Assembly (NCBI GenBank): GCA_950295325.1
Contig: OX485805.1
Span: 25,595,501-25,659,500, forward strand
Origin: Polytrichum commune
Taxonomy: Eukaryota > Streptophyta > Polytrichopsida > Polytrichales > Polytrichaceae
Direction of reading: 5' to 3'
DNA: 64,000 bases
Shown here: positions 49,806 to 61,052 of the stretch, one piece after another
Layout: each line of letters opens with the position of its first letter
How positions within the stretch are numbered: position 1 is the first letter of the stretch
Made by a program: the position numbers and the translations under genes
Notes under the pieces: generated by a model
The model's input: only the letters and a program-made list of their open reading frames with translations
Database searches by the model: none
What the model was told of the DNA's origin: nothing

Positions 49806-52800
49806 CGTAAAGTCCTCAAAGAGGGATGAAACCACCAAACCAAAATGTCTTCATTGCACGTTCACTATGACGATTGCTATTCAAGTTTACATATTCTTGG
49901 TTTTTTTTAAGCATGATTGCTTAATCCTTAGTATCGGCATCAAACGTATGGTGGAGTCACAGAGTGTTGTTGGTTGTTATGTGAATTAGCAAACCCCAAC
50001 TAAAACCTCCTATCAGATCCCTACATATATTTTAGCATAGTTATTACAAGCAAAATGGGAACTCAAGGCAAGCCTGCCCTTTCTCAATCAAAAAGTGTTT
50101 ACAACACATGCATAAACGCTCATCTTTATTTAAAGACGCTCATCTTTGGGTAAAATATTTGCTCTCTTGACACTTACTTCCTCCATTTGAATGTGCTAAT
50201 GTTCTTATTAACTTTTTACTTTGTTCTTGAAATATTGGAAGTAACAAGCATAGGCTCATCCCCCTTACATTGGGTTCTAATTTAGTCTCTTCAATTTTCT
50301 TGGGACCTTTCCATTGAATTTGAGCACTCAAAATAGAGTGCCTTCATCATTTTGGTCCCACTAAATCTACATTGACCAGTGTGGAGAAAGTCTACCGTGG
50401 GATGCCAATGTTGATCATTATGCCTCTACTCCCTCTAAAGTATTGTTACATTTGAGTGAGGCCCCACAAGAGAACGCCACTCATTGCAATCACGAATCAT
50501 TCATGTGATAGGTGGGTAGTACCCGAATGCTCGAATTGCTTTCTTCAACATGTGATTAGGTTGCCCGCTTTATGCACACCTTGTAAGTTATTCAAATTCA
50601 ATGCTAGATATTGCCTTCTAGAGTATAAATAATAAATTCTTAACTTACATATCAAACCAACTAGGTATTGAATTTTTAAGTTGAAAAACTAAGTATCAAT
50701 CAATCTTAAAAAAAAAATTCCAAACTAATTTTAATGAACATAGAATCATTGTTTGCATCATTGGTACATGCACATTGCAAGTGCAAGGTATTTTAGAGGC
50801 ACTACATGAGAGTAGACTATGTGCATAACATATGCATTGCACCAAAATTAGAAACTAAACCCAACAATGCACCGATGTTGACCAAATCAACAACATTTTT
50901 TCTTTAGTAATATCGGACAAAATGTTTGTACATAGTACCATCAATACAAAACACATTGCAAACACAAATTGTTTAGGGGAAGCAAACTATCACGGATAAC
51001 CATAATTGTATACTGAGGTCGGGCTCAGATTCATGTTGGTGCAAATCAATAAGGTATTACCTAATCAACAATAAACAAGAATATTATATTTATCAACAAA
51101 AAAATTCATGACTTTGAAATTTTGGAAATGACAACCCTGGAGAACCGATTATCATTCGTCACTCATTTCACATGATTGTCAATGGGCCTTGATCTATTTC
51201 TAATTAGGCAGAAGCGCAATCTTATGTTTTTATACGAATGCATCCTATCATTCCCATATTGATGTGCACCCCATCACTTTGTTAAACTTGTACTACCATA
51301 AGATGCTTCATGATTCATCTTTGTGGATGTTGAAACATAAAATGCACGTGGGATTTGAATAGGTTTCATGTCACAAAACTCAAGAATAATTTTTTTATTT
51401 ATTTTAAAAACAACACCAACGCATGTTGCAATCTACAACATTTGAATGCTCAAGCAATCCATGTGCATAATTTGGGTGGCACAAATATTCTTCACAAAAC
51501 CCCTTCAACAATTTGCTTCTCTCAAATGAGACCCATAACGTCAAATGCATAGATCTTGCTCACAAATAGGTAGTTTTAGCGAGTTATTCTTCACGTGTAA
51601 CTCTTTGAATTCATCTATCACCTCCAAAAGCTCCATCTTATGAATGATCGGTGCTTATTTTCCACGGACCTCTTCAAGTGATTGCATCTTGCAATACGTT
51701 TTGACAATGAACTTACCACTTGAAGAACATCTATAGTCTTTGTAAGTTCATGTAATCTATGTACGTGCATGATCCTTCTCTATGCCCCACAAGTTCTCAT
51801 GCATGGCAATTCTCAAAAGACCCTTAACATGGTTGTATACCACCTCTTAGAATAATGTGTAATACCCCTCATCATGCACGATTTAAGATTAACCCATTCT
51901 TATTCATCATGTAGCTCATTGTATATACAATATACCAATTCACATACATTAGACAATATCCCGTTTAATGTTTCATAACATACAAAGTCTCTCATTGATG
52001 CCACCCTCTCAAATTGGGGTATGCATGGTGAGGGATTGGCAGACCTGCACAATTGCCGGGCTTACTGGATTCTTGGCCCTCATCTAAGCTTATTCATGGG
52101 GCTCATACTTAAGCAACATGTAAAATGGCATACGCGGGGCCCTCAACAACAGCCACACAACATGTCATCCACTCATGCCACTTTCTTGAGCTAATTATTG
52201 ATGTTATATTATGCATGTCCAGTGAGGCAAGGACATGTGCCACAAGCTAGCCATTCACCCTTACAAAATGAACAATACTCAAGTTGAGTACAATTCATTT
52301 GTAAAGATGATCCTGACATAAATAAATAATTATTCTCACAAAATTCTCGGCCCCACTTTGTAGCAGTATCTTGCTATGTAGTGTTATGTTGCGTATAAGA
52401 TCCATACTCCTTTTAATTAATTGATTGATTAATTTATTTATTTTTTTCAAAGAGAGATCCACTTCTAATCAAAGGGCATTCCACATGTATTGTAGAGGGC
52501 ACTCTGTTTCAACTTCACTAGTGCTAGAATGTAGTTTCCACGTTGGTTACAAGAGGGCCAAAGCCCATGTGATCACAACATGTGGCAAAATCTCAAGGAC
52601 GAATAGTTTTATTTCCAAAAATAGAGAGCCCTACGGTGTTTCTCTAACATGGGAAATCCACAAACGAAGTTGACCACCATGCACTTATGATTCACAGTTT
52701 TGACAAACACCAATATATATAATCTTTGAAACATTTGTGCTTCAAATGGTCCTCAATTTATATTGTTTGGTAAGGTTCATAAGGGCTGATTTAGACTACT

Positions 52801-53540
52801 ATGAAGAAGTGCACCAATCAGTCAAGAATTTCAACCCAAGACAAGGCTATTTGAAGCAATGGTTGGTATGATGGACAAGATGAAAAAACAATATAATTTT
52901 TTTTTTGCCTCAAGTTGGATTTCTCCGGAGACCAACTTCATTGTCCAAGGGTTTGAAATTGCCCAAGAAACTTGACCTCCACATAACATCCCTAACAAAG
53001 AGGGTTGCAATGTTGCCAACCATGTCAATTTGTCATCCATACTTAAAAATCCTTCACCGGAAAAGTCTTGGCCGCAGCATAAACCTAGGTCGACGAAAAA
53101 CCCATCTCATAACCAATCACATTGCTCCAAACCCCTAATTCTTTTTTGGACCGGTGCACTACTACTCCACTTAATCAAAACCAAAACCGGCCCTAAGTGC
53201 ATGTTGCCAATAAGTTTGGCACCGATAATTTATGTAACATTGAGAACGGGATAGAGCGCACTCATTAGGAAACACAACTGTCTTTCACGGTGGGGCATGG
53301 TCATTGGTCTCTCTTAAGGCCATTGGGATGCTTCAACATGAATCGCGATGTGCTAAGTCAACAACATTCCATGGCGCCGACGTATTTGGGACTCCATGCT
53401 AGGAAGCGGTTGCATTGCCTAGTCCCAAACGTTGGGAGAAGCAATAGCTATCCCAATGCACATTTGAGGCCCGTCATCTTCCTTGCACAATAAGTTCATT
53501 TGTCATTTGTAAAGCAAAGTGGATGAAACCATGGGTTTAG
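49806..53540. other. intergenic region, no gene seen
   Basis: AT-rich DNA of 3.7 kb. Only short open frames without known domains are present; no clear element ends were recognised. Confidence 0.5.
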
Positions 53541-53543
53541 TTA

Positions 53544-54092
53544 GGGGTTGTTTACATCATGGATCATGAGCTCGTTCCAAGGCCATGTAAAAATTGTGAT
53601 TGGTTGTTGAATTCGTCTTGGGACCACTTCGGTTTACATCAAGGAAAACAAAAAATGTAAGAGTGAGCATGGAGTTCGAGGTCCCCACAAGACATGTTTT
53701 AAGGCCTACATTATCCACTGACATGGTCCAACGGATTTTGCGGTGGGAGAGGAAAAAGAGGTGTTCTAGTAGAAAAAGGCAAAGGCCCATGACAGAGAAA
53801 TGTTGTTCTAATAAAAATTTAATGATTTTTTTTCTTAATGGGGAAGAGAAGATGAAGACAAGAGAATGATCAAACTTGAATATTTAAAAAATAAAAAATG
53901 TTTTTTTGGGTATATAATAAAAAAAAGCAACACATTCACTACTTGGTGCATGATCATTCCTCTTGGTCCACATTCGGTTTACACCTAGCGAGGGGCCCAA
54001 AGGCTTTGTGAATTGCTCTTTGAAGAAATCAGACCATGGACAAAGGCCATCTTCCATGGTCCAACTTCATGGTCCATGGTGTAAACCGGCCC
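53544..54092. mobile_element. TTA-target MITE family D, 549 bp
   Basis: Left end GGGGTTGTTTACATCATGGA, inverted right end GGGCCGGTTTACACCATGGA, with TTA at 53541-53543 and 54093-54095. The ends continue into matching TCATGA/CCATGA blocks. PIF/Harbinger-like by target and terminal GGG. Short open frames inside are not recognised as transposase. Confidence 0.7.
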
Positions 54093-54368
54093 TTAGTCCC
54101 AAACCACGAGTTTACGAGAATGAACACAAAGTTACCCAAGTTTTTTCAATTATTAAATTATCATACACAAAGAGTGGTGTCGGGTTATAAAAATTGCCTT
54201 TCTAGCTTGTCCTACTAGGATGGTGTAAACCGGCCCTTAGTCCCAAACCATGAGTTTACGAGAATGAACACAAAGTTACCCAAGTTTTTTCAATTATTAA
54301 ATTATCATACACAAAGAGTGGTGTCGGGTTATAAAAATTGCCTTTCTAGCTTGTCCTACTAGGATGGG
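54081..54368 (+). repeat. 144-bp tandem duplication starting in the MITE terminus
   Basis: Copy 1 is 54081-54224 and copy 2 is 54225-54368. Both start GTAAACCGGCCCTTAGTCCC, run through TTTCAATTATTAAATTATCA and end at CTACTAGGATGG. Only about two differences were seen (for example ACCACGAG versus ACCATGAG), so the duplication is recent. Its left boundary lies 12 bp inside the right end of the family D MITE, so a second, isolated MITE end was created. Confidence 0.9.
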
Positions 54369-55877
54369 TGGGCCAAGCTAGCCTTGTATAAGTTGATATG
54401 AGATTTAGGATAGTGGGTCCCATGCGCATAGCCTATTTTAGATCCTAAAATTTTCTCAAATTTGACAAATGAAAAAAAGAAGTCCCAAAAACTCACCCAG
54501 CTTTCAAAATTGGCTCCAATACACAACAAGCAAACGACATATCAATAGAAAGTCATTCCGAGTAAGGACCAAACCTACGGTTTTGTCCTTCTTTGAGGGA
54601 ACTTTATGGATAACTCTATTGGTTACCCTTAAACACCAAATATCATGTTATGTCATATCGGGGTAGCAATCGATTGCTAAGGGCCTACTTTCCTTATTGC
54701 CATAGGTTGTGCTTATACTTGTGGAAACCTTCAAATATATCATTTGGATTGCTTTGCATGGAGAGGTAAGAGTGATTCAAAAATGAACTCCATTGTAGTG
54801 ACTATGGAGTATGGCAATAAGTTGTGGTCTCTATGTGATTACTTTGTTGAGTGACTTGCTAGTAGAGCATAACAACATGTCATTCACTTTATACTTCACT
54901 CCCGAGGAACTCTTCAAAAAAGAGGCCCTCATGTCCAAATGTTAGTTGTCAAAATGATGTTTCTTTGAGTAGATAGGCATTTTTATAGAAGACATTTGTG
55001 CAATTTTTTGAATGGCTTGGACTTTGTAATGTGTCAAGATTCATAGTTTTGTTTGATTCAATTTATATTCGATATTAAGTGCATATTACAACACAATGGA
55101 ATGAAAGTAGACACATAAACATTTAGCGTCATTAGGGATACCATATTACAAATCTAAAACAAATCATTCTTTTAAAAAAAGTATTATATCGTGCATAGAT
55201 AATCATTTAAAGTTGTTGTTTGTTTAGGCATCACACACCTACATGTGTTTTGTGCACGTAAAAGAGTTTCAACGAATAGCTTAACCCTTTATTGTCATGG
55301 GGGTGCATTCCAACGAACTTGGAGATTTCATACCGCCCTTGATGTTAGGGACATTTGAGACCACCATTGTCACAATTTGTATTGATTTGCCACTTACATG
55401 TACAAGTCAACTTCACAATAAAGGGGTGGGGACAAAGATGACATCATTCCAACCAGATTTGAGAAGATCCAATGGTCAAACATGTTGGGGCAACTAGGAA
55501 ATTTTGTTCAAAATTTGGATAATGTGATGGATGTGGTCATTGGGTTGAAACATATACACACATTTAATTTTGGTAAACATATACATGAGAATTTGAATTT
55601 TCAAATTTGGAGCTCGTATGCATCTTCTAGGGCAATCAACATTCCTTGACCAAATGATGGGTGTCTCTCATATTGAACTTGGAGCTTCTTTGGTTAAGGG
55701 TGTTGCAAATTGCTGAAAGATAGTTGGTTGTTACAATGAGTAACAACAACATGCAAGAAAACTTGGCTCCTTGCTCAAGTTGCAAGGAATTGTTTAAAAA
55801 TTTTGAGCTTTAAAATGCTTACATGTGGCGCCAATTTATTTGAAGAGATGGGCCAAATTGCATTGATGCGACTTGTA
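54369..55877. other. intergenic region, no gene seen
   Basis: AT-rich sequence up to the left end of the Pack-type transposon; its TA target base pair is 55876-55877. Confidence 0.55.
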
Positions 55878-55903
55878 TACCGTACGTGATAGGCCAGTTC
55901 GAC
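55878..55903 (+). repeat. left terminal inverted repeat of Pack-pogo element
   Basis: 26 bp, 25 of which match the inverted right end at 62030-62055. Preceded by TA. Confidence 0.95.
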
Positions 55904-55911
55904 AGTAGGGT

Positions 55912-56013
55912 GTCGAATAATTAATTTAATTTTCATTTTTTACATTCGACGGATGAAACAATATTTTCATCAAAATTCGACGGATGTAGGTAGTAATTTC
56001 TCATTCATTCGAC
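55912..56013 (+). promoter_or_regulatory. left subterminal TTCGAC array
   Basis: After the TTCGAC inside the terminal repeat (55898-55903), the hexamer recurs inverted at 55912-55917 and direct at 55945-55950, 55976-55981 and 56008-56013, spaced about 30 bp apart. The right side has a matching cluster. Repeated subterminal hexamers are usually transposase binding sites; that role is inferred here. Confidence 0.6.
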
Positions 56014-56218
56014 TGTTACTAACAAACTGTAACGGAATTACACGTTTCATGATCATAATTGGTTTGTTACAAAAATCTACTCAAGAAATTCTAAACCTTT
56101 GAGAGCATTTCTTGTATTTGCTTAGGGTTTTAAACACAAACTCTCTATTGTAGTGTTTCTCCTCCTTTTGCTGTAGGAAGTCATAGCTTCATAGTCTTGT
56201 GTATGCCAAGTAGGAGCA

Positions 56219-56401
56219 ATGGCGCTTGGTGAAAAGAAGCAAACTATATTGACTTCTATGTTTACTAAGATCTCTCATGAGGAGAGATAGTGTATTGTTG
56301 CAAAAGAGTTTGATCAATTAAAAGCCATAGCTGCAGCTGAGAGGGAGATTCAAGGAGAAATTGTAGAGAAACGCCAAGTTGGACGTCCAAAGAAAAACAC
56401 C
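56219..56401 (+). pseudogene. 5' extension of the transposase frame, interrupted by one TAG
   Basis: An upstream ATG at 56219 is in frame with the transposase and the 61 codons between are open except for a TAG at 56288-56290. The extension encodes a Gln-x-x-Leu motif with trailing Met-Phe (QTILTSMF) resembling a PCNA-interacting box, and an AT-hook-like GRPKK just before the downstream Met. Both make sense as part of a pogo-type transposase N terminus. The TAG could be a CAG-to-TAG change; it would force use of the Met at 56402. Confidence 0.65.
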
Positions 56402-58063
56402 ATGCTTATATGCCCAAGCACAATCAAACAAGAGGAGGAGGAGCATGATGCAAGGAGGAAGAAATCTCAACATTTACAAAAGAAGAGGCATTCATACAAC
56501 ATGTGGTTCACCACGGACCTCTTTCCACCAATTCAAGAGGCAGTTAAGAGGTATGGAAGGACACAAGCTGCAATTCACTACTTGGAAATTGCTTTTAGAA
56601 CACCTGGAGGTCCTAGTCCTTACAAAAAACTAGGAAGATCAAGCTTGTATGACTGGTTTGATAAAAAAGGAGAATTACAAGCTAATTACAGGGAAGCAGC
56701 AAACCTAGGACATCACCCAAAGAAACAAGATCAAAATTTGCCAATCCTAGAGAATTATCCCCATGTTCGTGATCAACTTGTATCCAAGTTGCAAAAAATG
56801 AGAGAAGCTGGACAAACTCTCCTCATTTCTATTGTACAATCTATTCTTAGAGGAATGTTTGAGGCCCTTGCTCCTCAACTTCTTGATGATAGACCTGGAG
56901 GTTTCACAGTGTCAAGACAATGGACAAATGAATTCATGAAAGTTTACATGAATTGGACAATTAGAAAAGGTACTACTGCTGCAAGTAAATTACCATTAGA
57001 GTGGATGGAGCAAGGACTTAACATGAATTACAGGGTAGCTTACCTTGCTAAAGTTTATGGCATCCCATCATCTCTTGTGGTCAATTCAGACCAAACGGGT
57101 ATCCATTTGGTACCTGCAGCAGGGGGCAAAATATGGGATGCAAAAGGTACAAAAGATGTCAAAATTTTAGGCATGGAAGACAAAAGGCAGATCACATGTG
57201 TTATGTCCTCTAGTGCTAGTGGAGAGCTTTTGCCAATTCAAGCAATATTCACAGGGAAAACAATAAGATGCTTACCAAAACAAAGTGATGAAAAAATTAA
57301 ATGCATAGAGGCAGGATGGCATTTTACCTTTTCTCCAAATCATTGGAGTACACTCCATACCTCTCAACAATTTGTTGAAGAGATTTTAGAGCCCTATTTG
57401 GCTTCCAAGATTGCCATGCACAATCTCCCAAAAGACCAGAAGTTAATATGGTTGATTGACTCATGGTCTGTGCACAAAAGTTCAGAATTTTTGAATTGGA
57501 TTAAGTCCAAGCATGCAAATATCCTAGTGATATTTGTTCCTGCCAATTGTACTTCTAAGCTACAGCCAGCTGATGTCATTTTGCAAAGGCCATTTAAGCA
57601 TGCATTTAAGTTAGAATTTCACAATTGGACAGCAACAGAGGTGAAATTACAAATTGAAGCTAATGGAGAACTTGAAGTTGATCTAAGCATGAGTAACTTG
57701 AAACCACGCATCCCTGCATGGTTGTTCTCAGCTTGGGCACAAGTCAAAAAGATGGAAGCTATGATACAGAAAGGGTGGCAGAAATGTGGGTTTGAGAGAG
57801 CTTTCTTACCTACATTTCAATTGAAGGCAATGGAGGTGAATGCTGAATCTCCTCTCTTTACTGTAAACCATGACTTGGAGGAGAATGTTGAAGAAGAAGA
57901 TGTTTCTGATCCAACCATACCACTCATGAATGTGGTTGAGGAATGCTTGGATGCAAATATTGAAGCACCAACATCATCATTTGTACATGGAGCAACAACA
58001 AAGAAGAGAAAGAGTACATCTAAGAAGATTGACAAGAGAGGTAAACAAAAAACCTTAACCTAG
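56402..58063 (+). CDS. pogo/Tigger-like DDE-superfamily transposase
   Basis: 553 residues, cut-and-paste transposase of the Tc1/mariner superfamily (DDE_1 type). The N-terminal part is basic, followed by a helix-turn-helix-like DNA-binding region (about 45-90, with KRYGRTQAAIHYLE and GRSSLYDWFDKKG). The catalytic domain has D230 (VVNSDQTGIHLVP), D353 (IWLIDSWSVHKS) and D391 (CTSKLQPADVI), the last in the LQPxD context typical of pogo/Tigger/jerky proteins; spacing between the last two is 37 residues. The C terminus is acidic, then Lys-rich. All three catalytic acids are present and there is no internal stop or frameshift. The true start may be 56219, lost to a TAG. The leading 180 bp of the element would be the promoter and 5' UTR. 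Confidence 0.88.
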   Translation: MLICPSTIKQEEEEHDARRKKSQHLQKKRHSYNMWFTTDLFPPIQEAVKRYGRTQAAIHYLEIAFRTPGGPSPYKKLGRSSLYDWFDKKGELQANYREAANLGHHPKKQDQNLPILENYPHVRDQLVSKLQKMREAGQTLLISIVQSILRGMFEALAPQLLDDRPGGFTVSRQWTNEFMKVYMNWTIRKGTTAASKLPLEWMEQGLNMNYRVAYLAKVYGIPSSLVVNSDQTGIHLVPAAGGKIWDAKGTKDVKILGMEDKRQITCVMSSSASGELLPIQAIFTGKTIRCLPKQSDEKIKCIEAGWHFTFSPNHWSTLHTSQQFVEEILEPYLASKIAMHNLPKDQKLIWLIDSWSVHKSSEFLNWIKSKHANILVIFVPANCTSKLQPADVILQRPFKHAFKLEFHNWTATEVKLQIEANGELEVDLSMSNLKPRIPAWLFSAWAQVKKMEAMIQKGWQKCGFERAFLPTFQLKAMEVNAESPLFTVNHDLEENVEEEDVSDPTIPLMNVVEECLDANIEAPTSSFVHGATTKKRKSTSKKIDKRGKQKTLT

Positions 58064-59435
58064 TGAGTTTTAAGGTAGACATACTTCATAAAATAGTTCA
58101 TTTAGATGTACTATCAAGGTCTAAAAATGGATTGATGGACCATGGAGTTATGTAAATGTGACAAGTAATGAAACATACCTTTGGAGTTGATGTCTGCCAT
58201 GCTTATTGTGAATGTGCTACTCATTTTACTAGTCTGAATGAAGGCACTAGGTGAACAAATTGTGCAGCAATTTAGCAATGTAGCAAAGGTTAGATACAAG
58301 ACCAAATTTATACCTGCAATACAAAGGGTTTGGCATCTAAATCAAAAATCAGCCAGATGGGTAAAAGGAGACCTGATTGAAGATCCCCTTACTAAGATGT
58401 GGGGCTGCATTGTTGCGAACTCACACATTGCAAGAAGAACAAAACTTCCTTCTACACCATCATTTTGCAAGACAGAACTCACACAAGCATCGCATCCTCT
58501 GTTGTGGCTGCGATAGGACCACATGACTCCATAGACCATCCCACACAAAACAACCTGCATGCCAGAACATAGAAACAATCAATTTCAGCGAATCCCCAGA
58601 TTATTTTTTGTTAGTTCACCTTGGATTCTGCTACTACTACAACAATTATAAGTTGCATTATGTAAGACAAACTCATATTGCATCTATCACAATGTGCAAA
58701 TTTGCAAGAGGGCACCCAACCACCTGAAGTTTAATCTTCTATGAACTCTTGCAAGCCTATACAACAGTCTCAGTAGATTTACAATGGCCTGAAAATTACA
58801 TATTGGAGGGAAAACATCAATAAGGGGTTGAGCTAAGTGATCACAGATTCAGGTGCCAAGCTAAATCATCACGTGCATGTACGACAATGATTCATTCCTT
58901 GTATCTCAAGTTTTGGCCATTACATAAACTTCATGATGTAACATGCCCAAGAGATAGTGACAGTATACATGCCTTAAGTTCCATATTTCCATTAGTCTCT
59001 CCATTGCGCCTTCAACTAATTGGCTTTAACTTGATACACAAAACGTTGTCCTAAATCTCCAAAATTGAAGTTGAAATGGAGCAGCAAAATATTTCTTTAT
59101 CACCTCTGGGTTGTATTTCACATACAACACATAGTGCGTGTATCTTGACATGCCTTTGCACAGAGATCTGCATGTTTAGAACTTCCCTAAAGTGTTGTTC
59201 CAGAAACATTGGCTCCTCCTACTGCCATCACAGTCCAGACACAAATCATCGAGACAGCATGAAGTCATTTATCATTGACCATTCATCCTATTTTACTTGG
59301 CCACCAGATGGAATACTTGAATGCCCGGAGACATTTATGCCCCATCCTCTGAAAGATGATTAGAATTGATTCCTACATATCGTACATGCCAAAGAATACA
59401 AACAGTATGTGGAATATCCTGGATGGGAATGTGAT
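58064..59435. other. transposon interior, no gene recognised
   Basis: Between the transposase stop and the aminopeptidase fragment. A plus-strand open frame (58238-58516) has no known domain; it may be 3' UTR or another captured piece of unknown origin. Sequence just above 59000 on the minus strand could be the 3' flank that came with the aminopeptidase exons. Confidence 0.5.
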
Positions 59436-60490
59436 CTATCCAATAGCTTGTGTCTGATTACTTGAAGGTGCCCATTGTGAGGACTCCCCTACTTTTGAGA
59501 TTGGTCTTGTGTTTCTTTGCAACCATGTCCAGGCATCTCCTTTCACGAGTGGGGAAACCTGCACCATATGAATTTGACGATTGCTTAGTACAAGTGTATC
59601 CTTGAAGGCAAATGCTCTCAAGAAACAAACAAGTTGAACAAGGTGAAGCAGTGTATGCATGCAACAATCAGCTCATACCTTGTTCCAAACTTCAGAGTGG
59701 TAGTCATTGACCCATTTGATTTCATTCTCCGACATCAAATTCAGATCCAATAGACTTGTCTGCAAGCCAATAAAAACACAGGACCCATGTCCAACATTTC
59801 AACAAATCAAACTCCAGTTAGAAGTGGAAGTCCTTGGAGTATGGTATTAAAGTGTGTTACTCACAGAAAATGCTGCCTCTGATGCTCCAAACATGCATCC
59901 GCATTACTCTCTGGAGCTAATGGCTGCAAACTCTCACTGAGCCTGTGAGGTGATAAATAGGAAAATATGAGAATCTCACCTGGATGGGTACAAATGTGAG
60001 TCGCTCAAATCCAAGAAATGTAACTCCTCCAAAACGGTTTGCTGTTTCTACCTCTTTTATAATAAGCAGATTCTGCACACATACATGATAAGAATGAAAG
60101 GTCGGCAAATACTATCAAACTGCTGCTGACAACACATCCAATCTTACATGGACTGCAACAGGAGTATTAGCATGTACTAAGTAATGACATAATATTTGGT
60201 TTGATCAGTTTTCTCAATAACCTACAAGGATATCAAACATTCTACTGATGGGCACTTCAAATGATGCTTGATTTCAACCAGCCCTCAACCTCTGCATTTT
60301 AAAATCCATTTGTGCCTGCCAGAGGTCCATACCTCTATGCGGATGCCAAAAGCACGATCTTCATAGTAACCTGGTTCATTGCTGATAATCATCCCTGCTT
60401 GCAACCCTGTCATGTTGCCAAATCGCGCACTCACACTCTGGGGCCCTTCATGAACATTCAATGCCGCTCCCACTCCATGACCCGTTCATG
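59436..60490 (-). pseudogene. captured 3' part of an aminopeptidase P gene (four exons with introns)
   Basis: Minus-strand exons, in order: about 60487-60333, 60072-59980, 59759-59679, 59558-59436. They encode TGHGVGAALNVHEGPQ, NEPGYYEDRAFGIRIE, NRFGGVTFLGFERLTFVPIQ, NEIKWVNDYHSEVWNKVSP and a C-terminal WLQRNTRPIS, then TAG. This is the C-terminal pita-bread catalytic fold of cytosolic aminopeptidase P (removes an N-terminal residue before proline), including a metal-site His (in GHGVG) and a metal-site Glu (in NEPGYY). GT-AG introns of 200-300 bp remain, so capture was from genomic DNA. The N-terminal two thirds are absent, hence non-functional as an enzyme. The frame within the kept exons is intact, indicating recent capture or a donor under constraint until then. 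Confidence 0.88.
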
Positions 60491-60522
60491 CAGTGGTAAC
60501 AAGAAAAAAACGATCGTTCCAC

Positions 60523-60576
60523 GGTGTGTAATAGGTTACCCACATCACGTCCAAGTTGGAGAGAGTGAGCCATTCC
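60523..60576 (-). repeat. 54-bp duplicate of BAHD exon segment
   Basis: Identical to 61245-61298, which lies in the captured BAHD exon. Here it stands alone, just upstream (on the minus strand) of the aminopeptidase fragment, with unrelated sequence on both sides. Confidence 0.9.
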
Positions 60577-60888
60577 CTTTCCAATCTGTTCAAACATTAT
60601 AAAACATTCAGGATCTCGGGGGGCAGCAAGTATCACAAATAGTGCAAGACATCATAGTTTGCGTGGTGATAATGAGCACGATGAGCAAACGTGATGGGGT
60701 CTGACCTCAAGAGGAACGCCCCTGTAATTTCTAATCTAACAGTTCTCTAAAATTGAAGACCAATCTAACAGTGAAGACTGATCTCTACTGCAGTAAACCA
60801 TAGCAAAGTAATGTATCGACAAGCAGGTCTCAATTGCGGACAACAGTCATGCATATTTTGGATTTATTGTCAGGAAAATTGGCATACC
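60577..60888. other. transposon interior of unknown origin
   Basis: A minus-strand frame reading LAAPRDPECFIMFEQIGKG is open near 60577-60636 and could come from a fourth captured gene, but it was not recognised. The remainder next to the DXS exon is probably its native intron. Confidence 0.4.
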
Positions 60889-61052
60889 TGGTCATAGCCT
60901 TGTTGAAGAAAGGATGAATATATTGCACAAAAGGGCCGCATTCCCTCAGTTGCCAACCCAGCTGCAAAGGTCACTGCATGCTGTTCAGCGATACCGACAT
61001 CGAAGGTCCGCTCTGGGAAAAGTTTCTGGAAGTGGTTCAGTCCAGTACCACC
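60889..61052 (-). pseudogene. captured exon of 1-deoxy-D-xylulose-5-phosphate synthase (DXS)
   Basis: The minus strand encodes [20 protein letters not shown] followed by [17 protein letters not shown] and [14 protein letters not shown], ending at a splice donor (GACCAG then GTATGC). This is the transketolase-type central (pyrimidine-binding) region of DXS, first enzyme of the plastid MEP isoprenoid pathway; the Glu of IAEQH activates thiamine diphosphate. Only this one exon and part of the following intron are present. On the other side it is fused to the BAHD fragment in a different reading frame. Not functional. Confidence 0.9.
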
